Made by a program: the position numbers and the translations under genes. Source: Isoetes taiwanensis (Eukaryota; Streptophyta; Lycopodiopsida; Isoetales; Isoetaceae). Taken from it: DNA of 64,000 bases. This document shows, one piece after another, positions 25,401 through 36,270 of the stretch (position 1 is its first letter; every line of letters starts with the position of its first letter). The notes beneath the pieces are model-generated. The model saw only the letters and a list, made by a program, of their open reading frames with translations. It had not been told where the DNA came from and did no database searches. The stretch is from the NCBI GenBank assembly GCA_021234155.1, contig JAJEKV010000038.1, forward strand, positions 3,336,810 to 3,400,809. Direction: 5' to 3'.

Positions 25401-25507
25401 GTTTTTTAATCCTCGGTAGTAATACCACCGCTTCTTTTGTACTTGGGTCCCATAGGCCAGTTGGTCTCCGTGGACGATAAAATCATATTCTATTCTTCTA
25501 TTCTTAT
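22457..25507 (+). mobile_element. Degenerate LINE retrotransposon, plus strand
   Basis: The endonuclease piece is at 22660-22750 (YVDLYDDIQRR, GQGHV, and in the next frame LLGDF). The reverse transcriptase follows: VPIYKAGDP and VPNYRTFIMVGP at about 23.84-23.92 kb, CFVDFAKAFDTLAPDKL at about 24.09-24.14 kb, LIYADDV at about 24.3 kb, and HLYKYLGIEFS at about 24.5 kb. Then come LLYGRMWG at about 24.67 kb and a zinc-binding tail near 25.05-25.15 kb (GAIEDESHAS). The 3' end carries GGTCTCCGTGGACGATAAAA and a (TTCTA)n-like tail at 25483-25507. Many stops and frameshifts make it inactive. It belongs to the same type as the minus-strand LINE at 9-11.8 kb and the 3' fragment at 41.56 kb. Its GC content is higher than its surroundings. 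Confidence 0.85.
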
Positions 25508-25562
25508 AAGTTTTACAACTATGTCTTTGTAAGATTGACATGATCAAATTGCCTAAAATATG

Positions 25563-25735
25563 GCCCTTCGGGGCATGGACTAGTGGCAGGACCTTAAACC
25601 GCCACACTCGAGATCACGGGTTCAAATATGGCCAACATCGATCTAGTAATGAGGACCAACCATTCCTATAGGGAGAAACCTTAAATCTGCCATACCAACC
25701 ATTCCTATAGGAAGAGACCTTAAATATGCCATATG
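25563..25735 (+). mobile_element. SINE-like tRNA-related sequence
   Basis: GGCATGGACTAGTGGCAGG resembles a Pol III A box and, about 30 bases later, CACGGGTTCAAATATGGCC resembles a B box. The body then contains two copies of a 39-bp unit with CCAACCATTCCTATAGG. I see no clean poly(A) tail or target duplication, so this is weaker than the SINE at 16.8 kb. The A-box half resembles that element's head (TGGTCTAGTGGTAAGGCCTT against TGGACTAGTGGCAGGACCTT). Confidence 0.5.
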
Positions 25736-25764
25736 TACTAGATATCACATGCTTGCAAGCAGTT

Positions 25765-26025
25765 CCTAGCATAAGGTATCGCAGCTAAGTAGTGGATTGG
25801 CCTTCATGTGATGCTTAGCATAAGGTATTGCGGCTAGGTAGTGAATTGGTTTTCATGTGATGCGTAGCATAAGGTATCGCTGCTAGGTAGTGGATTGGCG
25901 CTTCGTGGTGATGCTTAGCATAAGGTATTGCGGCTGCCAGTAGTGAATTGGCTTTCGTGTGATGCTGCGAAGATAAGGTATCGCAACTAGGTAGTGGATT
26001 GGCTTTCATATGATGCGTAGAATGT
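25765..26025. repeat. Minisatellite, about five units of about 56 bp
   Basis: The unit TAGCATAAGGTATCGC, GCTAGGTAGTGGATTGG, CTTTCATGTGATGC recurs about five times with base changes and small indels. The minus-strand open frame across it (25815-26093) only reflects the repeat period and is not a gene. Confidence 0.9.
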
Positions 26026-26039
26026 GATGTATCTATTGT

Positions 26040-26720
26040 ATTCATGATGCGGTGGTGAATCAATAAAAAAGATTGTCTAAAATACAAGTTCAAAATTTGG
26101 TAAAGGTGTGAATAGACCTTTTATTCAATATAAATCAACTTATTAGTAAATGTTTCGCCGATGAAAGGCAGTTCAGTCATGTGCTCTCACATTTCTTCCA
26201 CTTGTCCATAATATTGATAAAAATTTCAAAACCAGGACGTGTACTTCCACTTGTCCATAGTATATTTAGTATAAAGAAAACTTTCACTACATGTGATAAT
26301 GAATAGGTTAACGTCCTTCAATAAAAAAGTTGTCTAACATACGAGTTGAAAATTTGGTAGAGATATGAATTGAACTTTTATTGAATATAAATCAACTTGT
26401 TAGTAAACGTTTCACCAATGAAAGGTAGGTGAGTCATCTGCTCTCACATTTCTTCCACTTGTCCATAGTATTATAAAATTTTTAAAAACAGGACGTGTAC
26501 TTCTTCCACTTGTCCATAGTATATTTAGTATAAATATAAAATTTCACTACAAGTGACGATGAATAGAAGTTGACATCTTTCAATAAAAAATGTTGCCTAA
26601 AATACGAGTTCAAAAGTAGGGAAAGGTGTGAATAGACCTTTTACTGAATATAAATCAACATGTTAGTAAATGTTTCACCAATGAAAGGTAGGTCTTTCAC
26701 TACAGGTTTCACCAACTGAG
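26040..26720. repeat. Tandem array, about 2.5 units of about 260 bp
   Basis: Units start near 26062, 26319 and 26580 with AATAAAAAAG followed by TTGTCTAAAATACGAGTTCA. They share AATATAAATCAACTTGTTAG, TTTCACCAATGAAAGGTAGG, CTCACATTTCTTCCACTTGT and TATATTTAGTATAAA. Inside each full unit the phrase TTCCACTTGTCCATAGTAT is itself repeated. The third copy is truncated. The period is satellite-like, but only this short block is visible. Confidence 0.85.
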
Positions 26721-27552
26721 ATCCTTTTCTTCTAAGAGAGGTCAATCAATCATCTATTTAGTTCTCCTTGCTCACACCTTTGAAACATATGCTTTTATTT
26801 TTTGTTTTCGGATCTTGCTTGGCTACCCATCACTTTTATGGTGATTTTTGAACCAATAGTTAGGTTAGTAGTCCTTTTATCCAAAGCTCTAAAATAACGT
26901 TGCCCATAGAAAGGGAGAACATATAATCGGGCCATGGCGGATCCTCTCCGACGAAGACCTTGAAACGGTCGGCAGTTGCAATGCGCCAAAGTACTCCTTG
27001 TGCATCCCGTGTCTATTCCTTGTCGGAACTATGGTATTTCTTTTTCCTCTGGATTTCTTGTTCTTTTCCTTACGCGCGTTAGTTGTTTTTCTTGACTGAA
27101 ATGATATGCCTTAATCTGAAACGGATTTTCGAGTTTTAGATATGCGAGTTAGGACTTCACTTCGCTTCTGGTTGAAAATATCATGGTAGAAGTTGGAAGG
27201 ATGGATCTGGCATTTAGTCAAAGCTGGGGTCCATGTCTTAGCTTTTTCAAACAGTATTTTATTGGTGACTTATATGTGAGGCTTAAAACCACCTTAAGAC
27301 AGGTATCTCCTTAGCCAAAACAGAAAATAATATTCCTTACTACTATCTGAAATACATTTACAGTAGTGTGATACAGATTCAACAACACATCCGCACCAGC
27401 AGCTTAACAAAGTAGATAGATACTCTTGTCCTTTGTTGCTGAGGTCGAGGTTGCTACTAAATCCTATAGAAAACAAAGTATGGATAGAATAAGTAAGGAT
27501 TCAAGTGTTTGATTTCTTCTCCCTGCTTGGCTAGAGTCATTGTAAGTCTGCT

Positions 27553-29112
27553 TTAACAAGCAGAACCTGCACTACAGGAAAGAACTCCAGCATTAGCAGT
27601 AAGATACTGAACAGACGTAGCAGGCTTAGCAGAGAGGAACGGACTGGATGCCTTGCTATAAACAGCCCCTGTCTCAGAACCAGAGGGAACAAAGTAGGCT
27701 CCATTCAAGAACATGTTCCCTTCTGATCTCCAATTCCAGTCCTTCCATGTGCCTTCGTCTGTATATTCTCGTTTTGTAACCTGTTTATAATAATACATAA
27801 ACTGTAAATAGATGAGGAGCGGAAAGCAACTTATTAACAGCTATGGATAGAGTGCTTACTTCTTTAGAATCAACTTTTATTGGGGCTAAGAACCGATTTC
27901 CCTCCACATTAATAGTAGGATTTGAACTGCCTCCCACTGCATACATCTCCCACTGGGTGTAATCATTATTAACAACATGGAAGTAACCATATCTGCATCT
28001 GCATTCACACGTAGAGCTCAAAGTCAGATATCAAAATTAGGAAGGTATTTGTTTAGGAATTATATAGACACTGATGTAAAATAAGAACCTTGGCATGCGC
28101 TCAATTAGGCCTTCTCCAAAATGGTTGTACGCAACAGTGACCTGCATAATCTTGTCTTCTGGGTACTCATCACTATGCCCCAATAACATTACCTGAATCA
28201 CAATTTAGGCATGAGAAGGAAGGTTGTAATTGTGCAGAATGTTGGATATTCAATTCAAACCTTATCATGGTTGCTGAAGTGGTTATTGGAGATTGTGATG
28301 GCAGTGGATTGCACGATGGCATCAATCAATCCATCTGTGCATTTTGCAAGAGTGCAATGGTCAATCCAAACATTGGTTGCTCCAAACAAGGAAATTCCAT
28401 CTCCATCTGATATAGTTCTCCAGCCAAAATGGGTAGGAGAGTCTCTAACCATGGCATTGCCGCCAGGTTTGCAGTCATGAATATTGATACCATGGATTAT
28501 AACATGAGACACAAACTGCACGGTGATGCAAGGACCATTAGAAATGTGGACATTAGCTCCCCTGCCATCAATGGTCTTGTAGCTGTTCATGATAAGTTCT
28601 TGGCTTAGCTGAATATTCATGTCTCCTTCAAAAATTATCCATAGGGGCACAGATTGGATCACTCCATAACGAAGTGTTCCAGGTTTTGGATTGACAGCAT
28701 CATGATCCGTGGGATCCGTGACAACATAGATGTCACCATTCTTCCCTCCAATAGCATTTCTGCCAAACCCAACTGCACAGTCGGCCAGACGTTTGCGATT
28801 GTTGTGCCAATCTGGATCACATCGCCAGCAATCATCAATTGGGTTCCCCGTTGTCTCGCAGCTCGACAGCACCCTTCGAGAGGAATTGAACAACCTGCAC
28901 ATTTGTCATAAGTAAGTACAAGGCATTGAAGAAATGCACATTTGACATAATTTGCATGAATATTACCTGGAAGATAAAAACGTGTTATCTTTACCAAGAG
29001 ATGCAGAATTAACAGGTATAGATTCTTCAGGCTTTATCAGAACCCTGGAAGTAGAGGCTCTCAAGACAAGGAACATGAGCAGTACAACATGAAGCAGTGC
29101 ATATGGAGACAT
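27553..29112 (-). CDS. Pectate lyase (PL1 family), intact, five exons
   Basis: Predicted secreted enzyme that cleaves de-esterified pectin in the cell wall by Ca-dependent beta-elimination. Exons on the minus strand are 29112-28967, 28894-28261, 28192-28089, 27998-27860 and 27780-27553, all with GT-AG introns, giving 416 residues. Residues 1-22 form a hydrophobic signal peptide ([17 protein letters not shown]...). Then come [29 protein letters not shown], the [11 protein letters not shown] core, the DGDGISLFG and [17 protein letters not shown] Ca-site region, [31 protein letters not shown] (which carries the catalytic-type Arg) and a C-terminal [15 protein letters not shown]. The acceptor of exon 4 lies at a doubled ATGCAG; I chose the one giving MPRCRYG, as in the family. 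It resembles conifer pollen-allergen pectate lyases, and is one of three paralogues here. Confidence 0.95.
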
Positions 29113-29415
29113 GTTTAAGAATTGAGGAACAGATCTGCCAATGTGGCAGAGAGGCAGTTCTAAGCACGGCAGGTTTACCAACGAGAAGATTTACTAACAG
29201 GAGGTTTCAAAACCTGCCAATCTTTTGAGAGAACAAATTGCTAATTGTCAGGCCTGGAAGACCAACTACCAACAATACATGTGAAGCAGAGCAACTTTCT
29301 AGCAGCCTGCTAGTGATCAAAATGACAAATGCAGGACCCCTTGAGAACAAAAAACACACAAAAAACACACTTGGCCTAGGAGGAAAGGGCTGTGCTAGAT
29401 CAAGGAAAGTGAAGA

Positions 29416-29424
29416 ATATATATA
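29416..29424 (-). promoter_or_regulatory. Candidate TATA box of the pectate lyase at 27.5-29.1 kb
   Basis: On the minus strand the sequence reads TCCTATATATATTC, about 305 bases upstream of the ATG at 29112. Its TCCTATATATA core matches the TATA contexts of the two paralogues, but the bases that follow differ from theirs. Confidence 0.55.
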
Positions 29425-29639
29425 GGATTTACGTGCATATGCATGGTGAATATGTTAGTTGGTATACTTACCTGCGTGGTTCTTGTTTTCTAAAGGTAGA
29501 AATAAGATGGGTATGAAATTCTGTACTATTGTCCTTTTGAGAAGGGCTTTCTACCATATTTTCTTCCACTAGAAGGCAAGAGGCACAGATTATTTAAGAA
29601 TGGGTTTCTAGACCACAGGATGCTTGGCATTTTAACATT

Positions 29640-30225
29640 TTACATGATTATGTTATCTATGAGGAATCTTTATACGAAACATAATTTTGAATGGTTGAAG
29701 AAGATAGGATAGAAATGGAGGTTGAATTATATTTACCATGTTCATGCCTATGATATGCTTGTGTATGGCTAAATCCTATATTATGGCCAAATCCTGGATG
29801 CTTGGAAAAAAAAATGAATACATAATGGTTAACCATTATCAATTATCCACAAAAGCAAATACCAATCTCTAGCAATGCGAACATAGTATTAGCACGGCTA
29901 GTTTATATTAATACGTGACACAATACAAGTAGTACTTACAATCGACAAGCCAAAATGTTTACACTCCAACATAACCACTCCAAACTCAGAAACCTGATTA
30001 AGTTTAAGTTTGCCCAATTCGTTTGGTATTTGGGGAGGGTATTCTCGCAATGGTGGGAACTATAATTCTGGTATTGTATTGTATAAAAAACCGTATATAT
30101 TGCCATATTTGAGGAGCTTAATGTCATTTAGAAGGTCATGTTGCTTTTTTGGGTTTTTAGATAAGTTATCTTTGGGAAGGTTGAGAAGGAAAAAAAAAAA
30201 TTCGAGGCGTTTTTTTAGGGCGTGG
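29640..30225. other. No gene recognised
   Basis: AT-rich DNA with short frames only, upstream of the pectate lyase and of the duplication unit. Confidence 0.3.
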
Positions 30226-30290
30226 ATAAGAATAGAATAGAATAGAATAGGTTTTTAGCGTCCACGGAGACCAATTGGCCTATGGGACCC
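30226..30290 (-). mobile_element. LINE 3' terminus with (ATTCT)n tail
   Basis: Minus-strand reading gives GGGTCCCATAGGCCAATTGG, then TCTCCGTGGACGCTAAAAA, then a tail of four or so ATTCT units at 30250-30226. It matches the end of the LINE at 22.4-25.5 kb. No LINE coding sequence can be recognised upstream, so the copy is strongly 5'-truncated or the flank has decayed. Confidence 0.7.
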
Positions 30291-30299
30291 AAACAAAAA

Positions 30300-32430
30300 A
30301 AAGAGCAGCAAGCCTATTACTGAGGGATGCTCCCTTCTTTTTTTTGGCAAGGATAGCGGAGCACCAGATGGAGCGGCATACACAACTGTGATCTCACAAC
30401 CAGGCTCCAAAACGCCCATTCCGGCCGAAAAAAGCCTCTTAAAATTCCTGCATTCTTCCGACTGCCCATCTAGCCCGACTAGATTCTCTAGCAGCAAGGG
30501 GTTCCTACCATGGCTCGAACTGTAGCCCACGATTTCCTGCCCTGAAATCAGAGGTGTTGAAGGGATTATAATGATGAAAATGGGCTCTAGTGAGGCTGCT
30601 CGGCCCGGAGGTTCAATCCTCCAGCCCCGTGGTTGGTTGCTTTTTTTTTATGCGCCTCTGCCGCTTAGAGCGGCTTTCACCGAGGTCGACATTTGTCCCG
30701 GCAAAGACCATGGAGCGGCGATGAATGACAGGCCTGGCCGATGGGGTCAAGCTCAGCTTCAATAGCCATTCCGGCAGTCAAGCTCATTCCGGCAGTCCAT
30801 AACCGGCTTCAATGGCTTTTGCATTCTCTTTATTTTTATTTTTTTTTTGTGGCACCAACCATTGGTCTGTTTTGCACCATTGAAACTTTCGTGGGGGTAC
30901 CTGTGCAAAAAATTAAGCGCCCTTGATCTGAGAATATTCCCCAGATCAATGGTCCAGAAAACAAGATATAAACATCCCATTAATAGATTCACTCATCCTC
31001 AATCCGAACAGTAAGCTCCTTCGGAATAGAACCCAAGTATTGCTAGCAAGCTTGAAAATTAAAATCATAATTGGCGTCCTTGCTCCATGCTCCAAAGATC
31101 CGCCTTGTGATAATCCCGCTGCATCTACAAAAGCACATAGGAATTCCCCATCCCAAGCTGATCCAATTTTATTATTTCCAAGTCATTAATATCTCATTTT
31201 ATACCATAATACATAGCAGTTTATCTTGAACAAGCATCACAATACAGAAACACAAGTGTGGTGGCATCATCACGTCGCCACCACAAGTTCAAAAGGATCA
31301 AATTATGGTGGCGCTATCACCTCGCCACCAAATTTTACAAACATAAACCAACAAACTACTTAATATTTAACACACAACATCAAAAATTAAAGAGTGTTCT
31401 CATATCATTTCAAGTGCCCATTCATGCGAGAGCGCCACAACACGTCATACCTCCTTATGTTCCTGTGCATGACAACTCTAGCCCAACTAAGAGTCGTCGC
31501 CTGACTGACAGAAGACCTTCTTCCGCCCACATCCATAGTACATGTAACCCTGAGGACTCTGCAGCAGTTTATATTGCTCATCATATTAGACAGTTGGCCA
31601 ACAAAAGCAGATAATTTGCCGCAGACCATCCACATTCAACAATTCCTCAATCTCCAATATGCGTACATCTGGCTCCCGAGTAACATGCACATGGAAATTA
31701 GGATTTTGTTCTAGGGGATTAGAACTATCAAGAGGCTTAGTGGAAGGCACAACAAAACCAACACCAACAGAGTTAACTGGCCGAACATTTTCCATAGCAT
31801 TGGGAAGCACATAAGTTTCTTCCAAAGAAAAACCATATGCAAGCAAAAACTATGAATAGAAACAAAATATCCGAAACAATACCAAATCTTCAAACACCAG
31901 TACAAGCTTTGCACTACATGAGCAAGCCTGTGCCTCTATGGCAAACAAAATGCCTGCAGCCCATCCTGCTGGAATACGGCCTATACACATGTACCCTAAT
32001 TTTCACCCTCAAATACCCAATGGTTTTTTCCCCCAAAAAAAACAAATATAGAAACTTTCTAGCTTGTACGGTTTGCAAAAGGCCAAGATTATAGTAAGTT
32101 AAATTTTGTTATATATGGCATGGTGTTCATTATGTTATACTATTGTTGCAAATTTAGATATTTGAAAGTGAAGGCCATATTTGAGAGTTGCAATGTTATG
32201 GGATGAATGAATTGTCAAATATGAATTCTTGTTACCATGAAGTCATATCAAATGGTAGGAACTTGCCTTTGAGAGATTAAGCCATGTCATGATAGATTGG
32301 CCCATGACATGTTCGTTCTGTGTACATGTTCAACTTACTTACCTTTTCATCGTAGGGCTATATGCATGTTTTATGGCATGCAATGACATCTGGTTTACAA
32401 CAATGTTGATACCGAAGCCCTCATTTTAAC
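30300..32430. other. Gene-free stretch
   Basis: Contains a small GC-richer patch (30.4-30.8 kb) with a repeated CATTCCGGCAGTC phrase at 30767-30800. The rest is AT-rich with frames lacking recognisable domains (for example 31258-31614 + and 31586-31846 -). Confidence 0.3.
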
Positions 32431-32439
32431 CGTAAGATG

Positions 32440-32810
32440 GTGTAATTAGCTCGAGCAAATCCCATTGATTAGCCCGAGACAATCACGTGATTACCTTGAG
32501 ACAATCATAGGATGCTAATCAAAAACCACATTGTGAAGCATGTGGCATCAAGCTCAAATGCACAAACCAGGAATTCATGGGAGAAAAAGCGAATCGGAAG
32601 CACGCCACGTAGATGCCATGTCACTATTGGCTCAAGTATGCAAGCACAAGTTCAGGGGAGAAAAATGGATCAGAAGCACGTCGCATACACACCACATCAC
32701 TGTGACTAGCTCGAGTGAATCACAGTAATTGTCCTGAGCAAATACATGATTCGCTCCTAAGGATCTGAAATATGCTCGAGCCAATCACATTGGCGCTCAA
32801 GTTAAAATCG
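32440..32810. repeat. Degenerate tandem duplication (AGCTCGAG...AATCAC units)
   Basis: Phrases of the type AGCTCGAG with AATCAC, and GGGAGAAAAA followed by GAAGCACG, CACGTAGATGCCATGTCACT or CGCATACACACCACATCACT, occur in two to three diverged rounds of about 120 bp. The two overlapping plus-strand frames here (32512-32709, 32540-32728) are by-products of the repeat. Confidence 0.6.
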
Positions 32811-33015
32811 GGGAGCCAATAAAGTGCGCAGGCTTGCAATGTCAGGTTATGCTTGTGAGGTTTCTTAATTTAGGCTTGTTAACTTTAATTGCTGAATGGA
32901 CAAGAGCAGACAGAAACATGTGTGTAGGTACATTTGACCTTATTGAACTCTTATGTGTAAAGTGAGAGTCCATTTTTTTTGTTATCACTGTTGGTGCAGG
33001 CTAATAACTAGTTAT

Positions 33016-33135
33016 CAGTACCAATGGAGTACTGATCTAGTTATCAGTTCTATTCCACACACATAAGCCCGATAAGGTGAGTACTGATCTAGTTATCAAT
33101 ACTATTCCACCCACATAAGCCCGATAAGGTGGTCG
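33016..33135 (+). repeat. Tandem duplication of about 60 bp
   Basis: Two adjacent copies of GTACTGATCTAGTTATCA followed by CTATTCCACACACATAAGCC and CGATAAGGTG, with few differences. Confidence 0.85.
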
Positions 33136-33209
33136 GTCTTTGCCGCACCCGATAACCAAAAATGCATGGTATTTGGCACGTAAGGCCGAGGCAGCTGACG
33201 CCGCACATT

Positions 33210-33285
33210 TTCGGTTAGGGTTAAAGGTTAAGATGCTAGAGTATGGTAATGGTTAGGGTTAGGGTTAAAGGTTAAGATCAACATT
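33210..33285 (+). repeat. Short telomere-like repeats
   Basis: GGTTAGGGTTAAAGGTTAAG occurs twice, the second time extended to GGTTAGGGTTAGGGTTAAAG. These are a handful of TTAGGG and TTAAAGG-like units rather than a real interstitial telomere array. Confidence 0.5.
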
Positions 33286-33390
33286 ATGGCTTAGGGCCAA
33301 TGAGAATTCTCCGAGAATTAGTATAGTTGAAGTTAGGCTTGTTAACTTTAACTGCTAAACGGACGAGAGCAAACAACAGACAGAAAACAT

Positions 33391-33450
33391 GTGTGCAAGT
33401 CCCTTTCTATGTCTGTATGCTGTGTGCAAGTCCCTTTCTATGTCTGTATG
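33391..33450 (+). repeat. Perfect tandem duplication of about 31 bp
   Basis: GTGTGCAAGTCCCTTTCTAT followed by GTCTGTATG occurs twice in immediate succession with no difference, implying a recent slippage event. Confidence 0.9.
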
Positions 33451-34466
33451 ACATTTGACCTTGCAGGATAAGAAGTCATGTCCAATCCATTGGATAGGTT
33501 CGACTATGATGGATGATGCGATGTCGGAGCAACATATCTCTATCGTGGGTATGCTTTATGAGTGTGGGACATTGCTTCATGATAAGCTTATGGGATGTAG
33601 CCTATACGCAACATAGAACTTATGGAAATCATAGAAGACGAAATGTGGGGGACAAAGCCTAAGACATCTGAACCCTCCCATTTGTTGTTCAATCGTGCAA
33701 TTGGGGAAGGGGTTATGTTTGGTAAGATTGAGAACATTGATTTTATATGGCATGGCCCCTGAAAACAACGCTAGATCGGGCTATGGCGGACCCTTCCGAC
33801 GGAGACCTAGTAACGGCTGGCAGTTGCAATACGCCAAGCGCTCCATGTGCATGCCGCTTTCATGCCTTGTTGGAGTGTAGGTATGTCTCCTCTTCTTGGA
33901 GATTTTCTTCCGTTCTTTTACGTATGTTGGTTGTTGCGACAATTTCGTCAAAACTTTGAATTAATATTCTACTCGAAGTCTGTACGAACTCAGGGGAAAA
34001 ATCGATGAAATGTGGAATGCCATGGCATTGTAAAATTTTCTTAAACATGTTAGTTGAGCCGGAAAGATGGATAAATTTTGAGACAAACCGGGCCCATGTC
34101 CTTTTGCTTTTTTAAATAGTATTTTACTGTTGTAGATAGTTGTCTCTTAGATTAAAGCGTATTTCTCTTCGTCCAAGTAAACTGCCAAACATAGAATGAG
34201 TGAGGAGTCTCTGGTTGAAAAAAAATTCTTTACTAGCGTTTAGCTTTACAGTAGTCTGATACAGATATCACAACACATTCGCACTAGCAGCTTAGAGTAG
34301 GTAAATAGTCCTTGTCCTCTCTTGCTGCAGTCTAGGTTGTTATTGAACAAATGATTCAAGCATTAGAGATGCTTGCTGAACTCAAATTCTGTAGAAATCA
34401 AAAGAATATGTTCTGGAATACAATACGTAAGACTTCACGTTTTGGATTTTCTTTATCGTACACTGG

Positions 34467-36008
34467 TTAACAAGCAGAACCTTTACTACAGGAGAGGGTT
34501 CCAGAATTGGCAGTAAGGTACTGAACATATGCAGCAGGTTTAGCAGAGAGGAAAGGGCTGGATGCCTTGCTATAAACTGCCCCTTCCTCAGAACCAGATG
34601 GAACGAAGTAAGCTCCATTAAGAAAAATGTTCCCTTCTGATCTCCAATTCCAGTTCTTCCATGTGCTTTCAGCTGTATATTCTCGTTTTGTAACCTGCAT
34701 ATAATAAAAATCAAGTTTTTGATCAAAGAAGGAACAGAAAGGAACAGTATAACAGCTATAGGTAAAGTCTTACCTGTTTTGAATCAACTTTTGCTGGGGC
34801 CAAGAACCGATTTCCCTCCACATTAATGGTCGGATTTGAACTGCCTCCCACAGCATACATTTCCCATTGGGTATAATCATTGTTAACGACATGGAAGTAA
34901 CCATATCTGCATCTGCATTTCAAAAGCCGGATGTAAGAATCTCCAATTTATATAGATCGTGCAGGATTATAGACAAAACTGCCTATGAACCTTGGCATGC
35001 GCTCAACTAGACCTTCTCCAAAATGGTTGTATGCAATGGTGACCTGCATAATCTTGTCTTCGGGGTACTCATCACTATGCCCCAGTAACATCACCTGAAT
35101 AATGAATTATAGATACAAAATCTTAAATATCTCTTACTTTATGATAGGAATGTTGTGAATTATGGAGATTCAAACCTTATCATGGTTGCTAAAGTGGTTG
35201 TTAGAGATTGTGATGGCAGTGGATTGTTGTATGGCATCAATCAGTCCATCAGTACATTTAGCAAGCGTGCAATGGTCAATCCAGACGTTTGTAGCTCCAA
35301 ACAAGGAAATTCCATCTCCATCTGATATAGTTCTCCAGCCATAATGGGTAGGAGAGCTTCTGACCATTGCGTTACCACCAGGTTTGCAGTCATGGACGTT
35401 GATACCATGGATTATGACATGAGATACATACTGCACTGTGATGCAGGGACCATTGGAAATGTGGACATTGGCTCCCCTGCCATCGATAGTCTTGTAGCTG
35501 TTCATAATAAGCTCTTGACTTAGCTGAATGTTCATGTCCCTTTCAAAGATTATCCATAAAGGCTCAGACTGGATCACTCCATAACGAAGTGTTCCGAGTT
35601 TAGGATTGACAGCATCATGGTCAGTGGGATCCGTGACAACGTAGATGTCACCATTCTTTCCTCCAATGGCATCTCTGCCAAACCCAATTGCACAGTCATA
35701 CGATTGTTGTGCCAGTCTGGGTCGCAGCGCCAGCAGTCGTCAATTGAGTTCCCTGTTGTCTGGCAGCCTGAGAGCTCCCTCCGAGAGGAATTGAAGAAAC
35801 TGTAAAGTTGGCACAAGTAAGTTGAAGTAGTAGGTATGAAATAGTATACATGAATACATTACCTGGGAGATAAATTGGTGTTATCTTTACTAGGGAATAG
35901 TGAATCATCTGCCATAGATTGTTCAGGCTTCACCAGAGGCCTCGAAGTAGAGGTTCCCAAGACATGGAACAGGAGGAGTACAGCTAGAAGAAGAGCATAT
36001 GGAGACAT
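34467..36008 (-). pseudogene. Pectate lyase (PL1) paralogue with 10-bp coding deletion
   Basis: The gene structure equals that of the intact copies: exons 36008-35863, 35799-35176, 35094-34991, 34912-34774 and 34694-34467, with all splice sites good. Exon 2 is 624 nt instead of 634. Where both paralogues have AATCG or AACCG, then about 13 bases, then GACTGTGCA (coding KRLADCAV), this copy has AATCGTATGACTGTGCA at about 35696-35702. The 10-base loss shifts the frame and translation stops at 35574 after about 123 residues, before the active-site region. Downstream exons are otherwise undamaged ([17 protein letters not shown] onward is open), so the lesion is young or allelic. The promoter TATA region is intact. 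An assembly error is possible but less likely for a clean 10-base change. Confidence 0.9.
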
Positions 36009-36262
36009 GTTTAAACTTGAGGAGCAGTTCTGCCAATTTAGCAAAGAGAGTTTGCGTTGGAATAGTTTTCTCAGCACAAAGATTCACTAAGAAGAATGTT
36101 CTGCCAATCACCTGAAAGACAAGGGGTGGCTAACTGTCAGGTTTGGAAGGCCAACTACCAACAATACAGCTGAAGCAGAACGCAAATGCAGATCTCCCTA
36201 GGAACTGAAAAGCACACTTTGCCTAGGGGGAAAAGTCATGTTAGATCAAGGAAGGAGAATGG

Positions 36263-36270
36263 TATATATA
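36263..36270 (-). promoter_or_regulatory. Candidate TATA box of the broken pectate lyase
   Basis: Minus-strand CTTCATCCTATATATACC is followed by ATTCTCCTTCCTT, about 255 bases before the ATG. The plus-strand paralogue has the same run at 50793-50823, apart from the very ends. Confidence 0.7.

Larger units (their letters stand above)
26920..29610 (-). repeat. Segmental duplication, unit 1 (with pectate lyase gene)
   Basis: The unit matches 33750-36540 in the same orientation. Beyond the gene itself, the 3' flank (ATCGGGCCATGGCGGA near 26932 against ATCGGGCTATGGCGGA near 33775) and the 5' flank (ACCAACTACCAACAATACA near 29260 against 36155) are shared. Similarity continues to a weak match near 29.55 / 36.48 kb (ACCATATTTTCTTCCA against GCCATATTTCTCTCCA). 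The two units are offset by about 6.9 kb. Confidence 0.8.

Noticed and set aside
25815-26093. 92-codon minus-strand frame with a repeated peptide
   Set aside because: The repeats follow exactly the 56-bp minisatellite period, so the peptide is a by-product of tandem DNA.
28211-28911. Plus-strand frames across the pectate lyase gene
   Set aside because: They are antisense shadows of exon 2 of the minus-strand gene. The same is true at 35162-35805 and, on the other strand, 51224-51499.
33210-33285. Interstitial telomere array
   Set aside because: Only a few imperfect TTAGGG/TTAAAGG units occur. I list it as a short telomere-like repeat, not as evidence of a chromosome fusion.
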